NCBI GenBank assembly: GCA_018399915.1
Contig: JAGYNW010000121.1
Location: forward strand, 1 to 6,320
Source: Candidatus Omnitrophota bacterium
GTDB lineage: Bacteria; Omnitrophota; Gorgyraeia; Zapsychrales; Zapsychraceae
Direction of reading: 5' to 3'
DNA length: 6,320 nucleotides
A program made the translations under genes and the position numbers. Position 1 is the stretch's first letter. Each line of letters opens with the position of its first letter. The notes beneath the pieces are model-generated. The model was not told the origin of the DNA and did no database searches. It worked only from the letters and a program-made list of their open reading frames with translations. Below are positions 1 to 6,320 of the stretch, one piece after another.

Positions 1-1181
1 GCAACACTCCAGGCCTGGGCATCCGCGCCACGGGGACGATGCGGGTAATTTCCGTCTCTGACCTCGGAGACACTGCCTATGCCAGCCTCCGCAAGATGTT
101 CTTCAAAAGCGGTAAAATACGGCAACACATGATCTATGCTTTCCTGGGAATACTCATGCGCCGTAACATAGGCCAAAGCCCAATCACCAAACAAATGCGG
201 CCATACCGTTCCGTTATGATACGCTTGCTTGCGTCCATGGTCATCGCTTCCTTCATAGGTCCCCCGATAAGGAAATTCTTCACTGGAGCGGGTGTCTTCA
301 GATAAACTCCGCAATCCCGCCGGAACCAATAATTTGGATTCCGCGAGAGAGACAACTTTTATTTTTCGCTCTTTAGATAAAAGCCCATAGGGGGAATGCA
401 CCGCAATAAGCTGATTGGGACGGATCGCCGTATCCTGCCTTCCTCTATCGGCGCTCTCATCAGGTGAAGCAACAACCGTATCTGCCAGATACTGGCCCTC
501 CTCATACCAGAAATATTGATTAAAACTCTTTTTTACTTTTTGCGCCAATTGCCGATACGCCTGAAATTTTTCGGGATCAGCGTGTTCATAAAGTTCGCTC
601 GCCCACATCAAAACATCGTACCAACGGGCATTGTTTTCGACGGTATAGCCTTCCCGGGGCGTGGCTGCAGGATAATTTGTATCCATCCATGTAAAGTGCG
701 GGGGACTGTAAATCAACCCGGTTTTCTGATCCATGTGAATGCCATTGGCCGTCCCTTCCTGGTATCCCTCGATAATCGACTCAATAATTTCCTGTATGGT
801 CCGGGTCCCAGACTGTTCCGCCAGAACGTCCGGCTGATGCGTAGCCGCGATATAATTCTTCACGGCCAAGATATAAAGCAACGGGGCATCTACCGTATCC
901 CAATTGCCCGCCTCCGCACCTTGTATAATATTGGGCAGCATTCCTTTGTTCCCGTCTTTACCCTCAAATTTTCCGAAAGCCTTGATCAATCCCAGGGCCA
1001 CATCATCCATCCCCGCGGCCAAGATGCCGTCAAAGGCAATAAACGTATCCCGGCCCCAATCGGAAAACCAGGGATGGCCTGCGATAACCGTATAAAATTC
1101 ATCGCGCTCGACTACAAACTCCCATAAAGCAATAACCATTTTTTGAACAAAGGGATCTTCGCGGGCCAACGCATCCTTTAT
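1..1181 (-). other. GDE_C amylo-alpha-1,6-glucosidase (alpha/alpha)6 domain (residues about 1555-1947, incomplete)
   Basis: This is the clearest domain of the window. It contains the family landmarks PWFSDWGRDTFIAFDGIL (1591-1608), NWDTVDAPLL (1647-1656), YTVENNARWYD (1733-1743), IRPNQLIAVHSPYGLL (1807-1822), YHNGTVWPHL (1875-1884) and SVSEVRDGNYPHRPRGADAQ (1924-1943). By analogy with the family, D1599 is the probable general acid and E1927 the probable base; both are present, so the site looks active. The domain should finish a short way beyond the window edge. Confidence 0.85.
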
Positions 1182-4100
1182 CCGATTCACCCTTTCCTCG
1201 ACAAGCTCCGTATTCTTTTTTACCATCGCCGCAACCCCTTGCTCCTTAAGAAAAGCGCGGGAAGTATTCCTGTCCTGGCTGGCAAACACAATACTGGAAC
1301 TTTCTTGCGGATTCACCGAAAGCGTGAAAAATCCCGGACTGTAACTATCACTATGATCCGCAATGCCTTGCTCTCCGCGCTCGCTTTCCAGAGGATTGTG
1401 ACTAAAATGTCTTTCATGAGCTGCCTCGTAACCGCCGTTGGTTGCATACATTTTTACGCCTTCAAATCCCGGATACCATTGACGCCAGGCATCATTCACC
1501 GGCTTCAGGTAGAAACCAACAGGAACCTGTCCTTCATCATAAGTAACTTCATGTTTATCCACCCAGGCTCCCAACGACTCCGGAGAAATTCGCGTTATTT
1601 CATGATGCAAGCGCTGGTCTAGTTCCGGACGGACAAAAATTTTTGCCGATGAAACGTCCTGTCCGGCCGATGCGATCTTGTAGTGAAAGGCAAATGCATT
1701 TTCATTTTGTGCGCATACGGCGGTCTTCTCAAGAACAACTTTACGATCGCCTTCCCCGAGAATAAATACCCAGGAAGGGAGCGGATAACGCTGAAAATGA
1801 TCAAATGTGGAGGTATCCAGCGGATATTCCCACTCGGTGCCGTCCGCAAACGTTACCGCAATATCTTCGACGGCACCTCTATACAGAACACGTTTGCTTT
1901 CATCAGGAATACCCCGCTTGAACAGATTAGCCAAAAACCCGTCATATTTGCTGACATATCCGCCCACCCGGATTGCGCCGTTCTCTAGTTCCCTGTTTAA
2001 AGGACGCACCGGTATGCGCAGGATACTTCCTATCCCGTTGGATAATGTGACTGTATTATGCGGATACGCATCCAGATCAGCTCTGGTTAGTTTTATGGAT
2101 AATCCCTCCTTCTGAAGAAAATCCGGGGCGATAACCTTGAAATGATAAAAATGTTTATTGCCCCCTTCGCCTTCCCATCCGCCATTCGCCTGCTTATTAT
2201 ACCAAAAAAAAGTCACGGTATAGTTGCCCGGGTCCAATGACGGAATCCGGGCCAGATATCTCTCGGGTCCTCGAACTTTCTTGCTTTTATAAATCGTCCT
2301 TTCGCCGGGTTCCCTCTCCCGGTTAAGATGTACTTCAAAGGGTTGGCCATTCTCAAAAATCAGTTCTTTTTCGGGATGGAACATCACCCTTTTATTCTTG
2401 TTTTCGGCCCAATTCCACATCTGCGCGTCACCCGGCCCCTCTTCATCGATTTCCGCGTTCTCGAACGCTTTCACGGATTCCAGACGGTAAACCGCGAACT
2501 CTCCGGGGGCCAGCAAACGGTCTAACCGTCCGTGCGCCGCTTCCATCTCCTGCTCGGAATTTATAAGATTTTTCATAACCGCAACCTGCCCTGCCGAGAC
2601 CCCAAAGGCGTCCGGCAGGACCAACTGGATTCTTTGCGGCTCTTTGTAAAAATTCCCCAGGATTAAAAGCTTGTTATCCGCAGAGATCTTTACGACCGAC
2701 ACCAATCGGTCATTATCGTTATTGTTTATTTCAAGGCCCGCGGCATGACTGATCGCCGGATTCTCTTCCCGGATTTCGGCAAATTTTTTTAACCAGGCGG
2801 AAAGATCGGCCGTACCGACCGATTCGGTTCCCCATTTTGAACCCAAAACATACTGACCGGATTCGTCGCGTATTTCTTCTTTTATGGGCGCCTGGGTTGC
2901 ATATTCCCCCAAACTCAAAGACGCGGTCTCCACTTTCGGGATGAGCGATGTCAATCCCAGGAAAATCGGACCAGCCAAACGAAGAATGCGTTCCCGCGCT
3001 TTCTCATCCTGATTATTTTGCCCTTGCAATCCTGTCAAATATTCAAACATGGGAAAATACTCATTGGCCCAGCGCTGGCTATCATGGGTATTGGCCACCG
3101 TAAAGGCAATCCCGCGGGAAAAATCATTAAGTTCATTGAGAAGTCCTCGTAACGTTTTCGGCTTCAAATCCAGAACAAACGCATTCATAAAAAATCCTAA
3201 TCGATTGAAGTGGTAATACGCATGGGCATCGCCTCCGAGCTGTTCGGCCATAAGAAACAGCCCGGCATCCCGGAAATATTTTGCTGTTTCTTCCCAAAGA
3301 CGGGCATCCCAAATCAAACGCCGGGCGCCATCTTTATGCGCCCCCCGCCCGTACATATGAAACGCATCAATCCGCCATCCATCAATGGTCGTAATCTCAT
3401 CATCGAACACCACTTTTATCACATTATTCCAATATTGATAGGCGTGTAACCGCGGATCTGTTTCTCCAGCCTGAACGCGTTTTTGAATCTCGATCTCATC
3501 CCAAGCGGCAAGATCAACGACTTTAAGACTTCCTTCAAACCCGGGATTGTCAACTTGCCCACCGTCATGTGCGAAGTAATGCGGTTCATTGTGCACCATA
3601 ACCCCACCGACATTCCGGTAAAAAGGAAGATCACCTGTGACATAATTCCCCTGCGCGTGCTGGTATTTCAAAAGGTTGTAGAATTGCTCTAAATTCAAAA
3701 ATTGCTCATATACGAGAAAATCGAACATCTCCTCTGAATTCTCAAACGCCATACCTTTATAACTGACACCATAAATGGTTGCGGATGGATCTTGCGACAG
3801 ACGATCCCGAACCCACCCGGCGTACTGTTGAATTTGAGGAATCTCTCGATAACGGGAAAACCCGGTTTTCCGCGCTTGCGCCGCATGCAGCTTGAAATCC
3901 CGGTACTTCTCCAGAGGTGTGTGTCCATGATCCGGCACATCCTGCCAATTAATCATCCGGGGAGATAGCGCATAAACGGATAAAGGCGAAAAGGGACTGG
4001 CCGCATTGGTTGGAAAAAAGGGCGCTAACATGAAAAAATTTTTCCCGGTTTTTTCCGCTGTATCCCGCAGATAAGCGTTAACCCCGCTCCAATCCGGACG

Positions 4101-5843
4101 ATACCCCAAAAGTTTTACGTCATCCCAAAAAACGTATTGGGGATGCATCCTGGCCCGGTCGAACCAAGCAGGGAGAAAAGCTACCTGAACTGTGGTATCC
4201 TTGCCTTCCGCCCAAACAGGATCAGAATCTTGAGCCATGCGCGCATTCAACTTAAAAGCATACAATCCGGTACTCCCGGGATCAACCTTGATTTTAGCCG
4301 TATAATATCCTACTGATCCATTCGAACCTTCCCGAAACGATATATTGCGGGGCTCAACGGCGATGGCATGCCAAACGGAATGATTTCCATCTTCTTGAAT
4401 GAAAGGCTTCTGGTCATTTTTCAATGCCAGATTTGTCCATACAGAGAGATGGATATCTTCGGCCGTTAAATCCGCGACCGCGCCTTCGACCCTTATTTGA
4501 GCCGTTACCTCAATTTCTTCATCCAGGCCCAGCGCAACGTGTTCGCCGGGGGCGGGAAAAACTTCCATAGCCGTTATCACAGGCCGCCCGCTGGAACTCC
4601 GTTCCCCGGAGGAAACAAGCGCTCCGTCTTCATCCGTTAAAAGCAACCCTGCGGTTACTTTCTTGTCGTTCAACAGTTGCGCGGACACGATCTCCCGCAC
4701 GCGAGCCGATTGATCCCTGAGGCGGCCTCTCAAGACAACCAGATTTTCAACGGACATGGCACTATCGCTGAGTTCGATCCCCCCCGAGAAATATTTTCTC
4801 GGAATCACTTTTTTGACCTGCTCATCATATTCCATGCTAATGCGTGAAAAAACGCCTTTTTTAAAGGCCTTCATGTACTGGTCATAAATCTTAAACTTAA
4901 ATTCTTTATCAGAGATATCCACGCCTGCTGTCTTTGCTTTATCGACATATAATTGTCCCAGGAGCGACTGTCGCAAAGTTTTCTTATACCACGCCGCTAA
5001 AATCAATGAATTGAAGATCTGGCGGATTTTTGCGAAATGCTCACCCTGATTCACTTCTTTTTCAAGTTCCGGCAAAATAATATTCCGCATAAGATCAACC
5101 GTAAATTTATCTTTTGGCGAATACGCCTCCCTGGAAAGTTTTGTTTGTTCTGTTTTTAAACCCAAATAGTCTTCTTCCAGCATGACTTTCAGATGCTGGC
5201 TGATAACAAAGGCTTTCCCATTCGTCTCATAAACCTCGGCTTCATCAGGGACAATCCAGACCTTATGAAAAGTATCCACATCAATATCCGTATGCCCGTA
5301 TTTTTCATATGCCGCCTGATATACGCGATCCCAGAAGGTTTGCCCCAAATTATTTTCCGGATTAAAAAGCGAGGCGGTCAGTTGTTTAAGGGTATAGTCC
5401 TGCGAGAGCATATCCATACCCATTAACGTCTGTCCCAAACTTTCAGGAATAATTCGATTTTTTTCCCGGGGAGATAAGTTCACCCACATTTCCCTCTCAG
5501 GTATGGTTAAAGACGAGAAAAAGTACTCAATTAATTTTTGGGCTTCCTGGTAAAAGGCATCACCCTCCAAACGCGCGTCTCCGGGACTAATAATAAAATC
5601 GAACAAGAAAGGATTTTGCGGATGGATCTCAAGGCCCTTGATCACTGGCGGATCAAAAGGACCGCTTGTGTGCACCATGGTTCCCGCAGGAGACATTTCT
5701 TTTAGTATGGTAAGATCCTTGCGAGGAAGGCGTTGGGCATTAACCGCTGGGGGAATAATACTGAAAACAACAAAAAAAACATAAACCAAACAGACCGTTA
5801 TTCTCGTCGAAGTTTTATTTCGCTGAAAGGATCGCAGGTGCAT
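1..5843 (-). CDS. Exported bifunctional glycogen debranching enzyme-like protein (4-alpha-glucanotransferase plus amylo-alpha-1,6-glucosidase), 3' end cut off by window edge
   Basis: This single open frame has 1947 complete codons and no stop in the window. The ATG start is preceded by GGAAG eight bases upstream and followed by a convincing signal peptide (residues 1-36). The order of parts is: helical N-terminal domain about 50-360; beta domain about 420-558; glucanotransferase barrel about 570-1125 with D826 (GWRIDAFH), E867 (LMAEQLG) and D921 (ANTHDSQRW); beta-sandwich about 1145-1240; GDE_N-like domain about 1248-1535; and GDE_C domain from about 1555 with PWFSDWGRDTF (1591-1601), IRPNQL (1807-1812), YHNGTVWPHL (1875-1884) and SVSEVRDGNYPHRPRG (1924-1939). 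From family knowledge, such enzymes shift a maltooligosaccharyl stub and then hydrolyse the alpha-1,6-linked glucose. GDE_C domains usually end soon after the PHRPRG/QAWSV motif, so perhaps only a few dozen residues are missing. Export is inferred from the signal peptide. The family call is firm; substrate and location are inference. Confidence 0.88.
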   Translation of the reverse strand, partial: MHLRSFQRNKTSTRITVCLVYVFFVVFSIIPPAVNAQRLPRKDLTILKEMSPAGTMVHTSGPFDPPVIKGLEIHPQNPFLFDFIISPGDARLEGDAFYQEAQKLIEYFFSSLTIPEREMWVNLSPREKNRIIPESLGQTLMGMDMLSQDYTLKQLTASLFNPENNLGQTFWDRVYQAAYEKYGHTDIDVDTFHKVWIVPDEAEVYETNGKAFVISQHLKVMLEEDYLGLKTEQTKLSREAYSPKDKFTVDLMRNIILPELEKEVNQGEHFAKIRQIFNSLILAAWYKKTLRQSLLGQLYVDKAKTAGVDISDKEFKFKIYDQYMKAFKKGVFSRISMEYDEQVKKVIPRKYFSGGIELSDSAMSVENLVVLRGRLRDQSARVREIVSAQLLNDKKVTAGLLLTDEDGALVSSGERSSSGRPVITAMEVFPAPGEHVALGLDEEIEVTAQIRVEGAVADLTAEDIHLSVWTNLALKNDQKPFIQEDGNHSVWHAIAVEPRNISFREGSNGSVGYYTAKIKVDPGSTGLYAFKLNARMAQDSDPVWAEGKDTTVQVAFLPAWFDRARMHPQYVFWDDVKLLGYRPDWSGVNAYLRDTAEKTGKNFFMLAPFFPTNAASPFSPLSVYALSPRMINWQDVPDHGHTPLEKYRDFKLHAAQARKTGFSRYREIPQIQQYAGWVRDRLSQDPSATIYGVSYKGMAFENSEEMFDFLVYEQFLNLEQFYNLLKYQHAQGNYVTGDLPFYRNVGGVMVHNEPHYFAHDGGQVDNPGFEGSLKVVDLAAWDEIEIQKRVQAGETDPRLHAYQYWNNVIKVVFDDEITTIDGWRIDAFHMYGRGAHKDGARRLIWDARLWEETAKYFRDAGLFLMAEQLGGDAHAYYHFNRLGFFMNAFVLDLKPKTLRGLLNELNDFSRGIAFTVANTHDSQRWANEYFPMFEYLTGLQGQNNQDEKARERILRLAGPIFLGLTSLIPKVETASLSLGEYATQAPIKEEIRDESGQYVLGSKWGTESVGTADLSAWLKKFAEIREENPAISHAAGLEINNNDNDRLVSVVKISADNKLLILGNFYKEPQRIQLVLPDAFGVSAGQVAVMKNLINSEQEMEAAHGRLDRLLAPGEFAVYRLESVKAFENAEIDEEGPGDAQMWNWAENKNKRVMFHPEKELIFENGQPFEVHLNREREPGERTIYKSKKVRGPERYLARIPSLDPGNYTVTFFWYNKQANGGWEGEGGNKHFYHFKVIAPDFLQKEGLSIKLTRADLDAYPHNTVTLSNGIGSILRIPVRPLNRELENGAIRVGGYVSKYDGFLANLFKRGIPDESKRVLYRGAVEDIAVTFADGTEWEYPLDTSTFDHFQRYPLPSWVFILGEGDRKVVLEKTAVCAQNENAFAFHYKIASAGQDVSSAKIFVRPELDQRLHHEITRISPESLGAWVDKHEVTYDEGQVPVGFYLKPVNDAWRQWYPGFEGVKMYATNGGYEAAHERHFSHNPLESERGEQGIADHSDSYSPGFFTLSVNPQESSSIVFASQDRNTSRAFLKEQGVAAMVKKNTELVEERVNRIKDALAREDPFVQKMVIALWEFVVERDEFYTVIAGHPWFSDWGRDTFIAFDGILAAGMDDVALGLIKAFGKFEGKDGNKGMLPNIIQGAEAGNWDTVDAPLLYILAVKNYIAATHQPDVLAEQSGTRTIQEIIESIIEGYQEGTANGIHMDQKTGLIYSPPHFTWMDTNYPAATPREGYTVENNARWYDVLMWASELYEHADPEKFQAYRQLAQKVKKSFNQYFWYEEGQYLADTVVASPDESADRGRQDTAIRPNQLIAVHSPYGLLSKERKIKVVSLAESKLLVPAGLRSLSEDTRSSEEFPYRGTYEGSDDHGRKQAYHNGTVWPHLFGDWALAYVTAHEYSQESIDHVLPYFTAFEEHLAEAGIGSVSEVRDGNYPHRPRGADAQAWSV
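1239..2102 (-). other. GDE_N-like beta-sandwich domain (residues about 1248-1535)
   Basis: LSNGIGSILRI (1267-1277) and GGYVSKYDGFLANL (1294-1307) fit the GDE_N pattern of a 'NGxG' turn followed by a 'YxGLL' segment. EKTAVCAQNENAFAFHYKI (1372-1390) fits the usual 'EK...N...YxL' strand pair. This type of domain normally precedes the catalytic alpha/alpha barrel of amylo-alpha-1,6-glucosidases. The stretch just before it (about 1145-1240, FHPEKELIFENGQPFEVHL and following) looks like a separate small beta-sandwich that I cannot name. Confidence 0.6.
2469..4136 (-). other. Clan GH-H (GH77/GH13-like) 4-alpha-glucanotransferase barrel (residues about 570-1125)
   Basis: The conserved clan GH-H regions appear in order. 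LAPFFPTNAASPFSPLSVYA (606-625) resembles the GH77 LPLxPT...SPYSPxSxFA block. FLVYEQFLNLEQF followed by GDLPFY (737-742) resembles the GH77 GDLPIY region I. GWRIDAFH (822-829) gives nucleophile D826 and the conserved R824. LMAEQLG (864-870) gives acid/base E867 and recalls GH77 AEDLG. NTHDSQRW (918-925) gives the third Asp, D921. The triad is therefore complete. Region II reads more like GH13 than GH77, so family placement is open; the transferase role comes from the attached GDE_C domain. Confidence 0.75.
4170..4586 (-). other. Beta-rich E-set/carbohydrate-binding-like domain before the barrel (residues about 420-558)
   Basis: It follows a Ser/Gly-containing linker (residues 411-420, SSGERSSSGR). 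The segment alternates short beta-type stretches such as EIEVTAQIRVEG (443-454), IHLSVWTNL (464-472), GYYTAKIKVDPG (512-523) and TVQVAFLP (551-558). The glucanotransferase barrel begins directly after it. Many clan GH-H enzymes carry an immunoglobulin-like N-terminal domain in this position. I do not recognise a specific family here, and the boundaries are approximate. Confidence 0.45.
4764..5696 (-). other. N-terminal domain of unknown function, Omnitrophota-type exported-protein module (residues about 50-360)
   Basis: This stretch resembles no glycosidase or carbohydrate-binding domain I know. It looks largely helical. Its landmarks are HPQNPFLFDF (74-83), TIPEREMWVNLSP (113-125), QDYTLKQLTASL (148-159), FWDRVYQAAYEKYG (170-183), VWIVPDEAEVYE (195-206), LKVMLEEDYL (218-227), FNSLILAAWYKKTLRQSLL (277-295), IYDQYMKAFKKGVF (319-332) and IPRKYFSGGI (347-356). 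From memory, nearly the same series of motifs occurs directly after the signal peptide of many large proteins from Candidatus Omnitrophota genomes. It carries no recognisable catalytic motif. A role in localisation, surface display or assembly would be a guess. Confidence 0.6.
5736..5843 (-). other. Signal peptide of the debranching enzyme-like protein (residues 1-36)
   Basis: The first 14 residues, MHLRSFQRNKTSTR, form a basic n-region. They are followed by a strongly hydrophobic stretch, ITVCLVYVFFVVFSII, then PPAVNA, giving a plausible signal peptidase I site after A36 (VNA before Q37). There is no lipobox cysteine near the cleavage site (the only nearby Cys, C18, lies inside the hydrophobic core), so lipoprotein processing is unlikely. 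The alternative is an uncleaved N-terminal anchor. Either way the enzymatic domains would be outside the cytoplasm. Confidence 0.8.
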
Positions 5844-5851
5844 ATTTCCAT

Positions 5852-5856
5852 CTTCC
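5852..5856 (-). promoter_or_regulatory. Probable ribosome binding site of the debranching enzyme gene
   Basis: Read on the minus strand this is GGAAG, eight bases upstream of the ATG at 5843, a normal spacing for a somewhat weak Shine-Dalgarno sequence. A second ATG at 5851-5849 lies between the two but is out of frame. The frame is open further upstream to a TGA near 5930, without another in-frame ATG, so 5843 is the best start. Confidence 0.5.
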
Positions 5857-5877
5857 GGATAAAAGTGGCTAGAGATA

Positions 5878-5883
5878 AGTATA
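5878..5883 (-). promoter_or_regulatory. Candidate -10 box (TATACT) for the debranching enzyme gene
   Basis: TATACT on the minus strand matches the bacterial -10 consensus at five of six positions. It would place transcription start roughly 28 bases before the ATG. No convincing -35 box lies at the expected distance, and the whole region is AT-rich, so a chance match is quite possible. Confidence 0.25.
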
Positions 5884-5945
5884 AATACAATATAAACAAC
5901 CGGTACTATTAAAAGAATACGCGCGCATCACAAAAAGCATTTTTT

Positions 5946-6007
5946 CTGCAAAACATTGAAGGATAACATATTTTCCAGGCTTAATCAATGTCCTGCAAAA
6001 CAATGAA
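5946..6007. repeat. Pair of imperfect 15-bp direct repeats in the intergenic region
   Basis: CTGCAAAACATTGAA at 5946-5960 and CTGCAAAACAATGAA at 5993-6007 (plus strand) agree at 14 of 15 positions, 47 bp from start to start. The copies sit between the end of the membrane protein gene and the start of the debranching gene, where operator sites would be expected. Chance is possible in AT-rich DNA, but a 15-bp near match within 62 bp is unusual. Confidence 0.45.
5948..5996 (-). promoter_or_regulatory. Potential RNA hairpin between the two genes
   Basis: In the minus-strand transcript GCAGGACAUUGA (5996-5985) can pair along its full length with UCAAUGUUUUGC (5959-5948), using two G-U wobbles, around a 25-base loop. 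The loop holds a further weak inverted repeat (GGAAAA against UUAUCC, one mismatch). A U-run does not follow directly, so this is not a classical intrinsic terminator. It could be a weak terminator, a transcript-end structure for the upstream gene, or a leader element. Confidence 0.3.
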
Positions 6008-6048
6008 ATTAGAAAAAGAGAAATAGAAAGAGACAAGGCGTCTTAAAA

Positions 6049-6320
6049 TCAGAACCGCTTGGGTTTGTTCGAATTATCAGTGGGCACAATCTGATTGTAG
6101 AGTTCCTTTTCTTTGGCGTCAGCTTCTTCATCTTCATCAATCAAAGAGACCTCTGCGCCTTTTCGTTCAACGGTCGCATCCATTTTTGACAAAGCCAAAT
6201 ACCAAATCATAAAAAAACTTGCAACCGGAACCAGGATCAACAGTCCTATCCAGGAGGGTTTTCCGCAAACAGCGGCAATATCCATCCAAATAATAGTAAG
6301 AATGACAATGTTCACCAAAG
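6049..6320 (-). CDS. C-terminal part of a small multi-pass membrane protein (DUF5684-like), 5' end outside window
   Basis: The last 89 codons and a TGA stop are visible. The TTG at 6318 could be read as a start, but it lies within a hydrophobic stretch (VNIVILTIIWMDIAA), so the gene almost certainly continues beyond the right edge. A second membrane segment, WIGLLILVPVASFFMIWYLA, follows a CGKPS turn. From memory, 'GKPxWxGLLxLIPxVN' blocks, often in two copies, mark small uncharacterised membrane proteins of the DUF5684 type. The tail of about 45 residues is hydrophilic and acidic (SLIDEDEEADAKEKEL), and the end is basic (KPKRF). Function is unknown. It lies on the same strand as the debranching gene, about 205 bp upstream, so a functional link is not evident. 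Confidence 0.7.
   Translation of the reverse strand, partial: LVNIVILTIIWMDIAAVCGKPSWIGLLILVPVASFFMIWYLALSKMDATVERKGAEVSLIDEDEEADAKEKELYNQIVPTDNSNKPKRF

Larger units (their letters stand above)
5844..6048. other. Intergenic region between the membrane protein gene and the debranching enzyme gene
   Basis: About 205 bp, visibly more AT-rich than the coding DNA on its left, with no credible small gene. It contains, from right to left, a polypyrimidine tract on the minus strand (about 6005-6038), the direct repeats and hairpin, an A/T palindromic patch (5932-5945) and the candidate -10 and ribosome binding sites. Its size suggests that the debranching gene has its own promoter and is not tightly coupled to the gene upstream. 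Confidence 0.6.

Noticed and set aside
516..1127. 203-codon open frame on the plus strand
   Set aside because: It lies antisense to the GDE_C domain, whose family motifs are continuous through this stretch. Its translation shows no recognisable domain, so it is a shadow frame.
1143..1622. 159-codon open frame on the plus strand
   Set aside because: It is antisense to the GDE_N/GDE_C junction of the large gene, with no plausible domain content, so it is a shadow frame.
3695..3948. Two minus-strand open frames of 81 and 63 codons inside the large gene
   Set aside because: They are out of frame with the glucanotransferase barrel, which reads through without interruption. There is no sign of a frameshift there.
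5641..5696. Alternative starts M50 and M56 of the large gene, giving a cytoplasmic enzyme
   Set aside because: The upstream codons encode a coherent signal peptide with a good cleavage site, and the ATG at 5843 has a ribosome binding site at normal spacing.
5932..5945. Palindromic AAAAAGC/ATTTTTT patch as an intrinsic terminator
   Set aside because: The stem would be almost wholly A-T with a tiny or absent loop, too weak for a classical terminator.
6316..6318. TTG as the true start of the membrane protein
   Set aside because: It falls at the start of a hydrophobic segment that looks like the middle of a repeated membrane unit, only two bases from the window edge. A truncated gene is far more likely.
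1..6320. CRISPR array, tRNA or rRNA genes, insertion sequence ends
   Set aside because: Nearly all of the window is one coding frame, and the 205-bp gap has no repeat-spacer pattern, no cloverleaf-like sequence and no transposase remnant.

Overview
The window is almost entirely one very long minus-strand coding sequence. It starts at 5843 and runs off the left edge with no stop codon, leaving 1947 complete codons visible. I read it codon by codon in one uninterrupted frame. The product is an exported, multi-domain glycogen/alpha-glucan debranching enzyme-like protein. The right end holds the 3' end of a second minus-strand gene (stop at 6049-6051), which encodes a small membrane protein with an acidic C-terminal tail. 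About 205 bp of AT-rich intergenic DNA separates the two.

The large protein has these parts in order: a signal peptide (residues 1-36); a mostly helical N-terminal domain of unknown function (about 50-360); a Ser/Gly-containing linker; a beta-rich, probably E-set or carbohydrate-binding-like domain (about 420-558); a clan GH-H glucanotransferase/amylase barrel (about 570-1125) with GH77-like motifs and an apparently complete Asp/Glu/Asp triad (D826, E867, D921); a small beta-sandwich (about 1145-1240); a GDE_N-like sandwich (about 1248-1535); and a GDE_C amylo-alpha-1,6-glucosidase (alpha/alpha)6 domain (about 1555 to beyond the edge) with both expected acidic residues (D1599, E1927). This predicts both activities of a bifunctional debranching enzyme: moving the short maltooligosaccharide stub and hydrolysing the alpha-1,6-linked glucose. 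It would do so outside the cytoplasm, which is unusual because glycogen debranching is normally cytoplasmic.

The N-terminal domain matches, from memory, a module that recurs at the start of many large exported proteins in Candidatus Omnitrophota (OP3). That is the main reason to suggest an uncultured Omnitrophota-like bacterium as the source. This is recollection, not a database result. There are no tRNA or rRNA genes, mobile elements or CRISPR arrays in the window. No plus-strand open frame looks like a real gene. The intergenic region holds a 15-bp imperfect direct repeat, an overlapping potential hairpin, a polypyrimidine tract and a weak promoter candidate.
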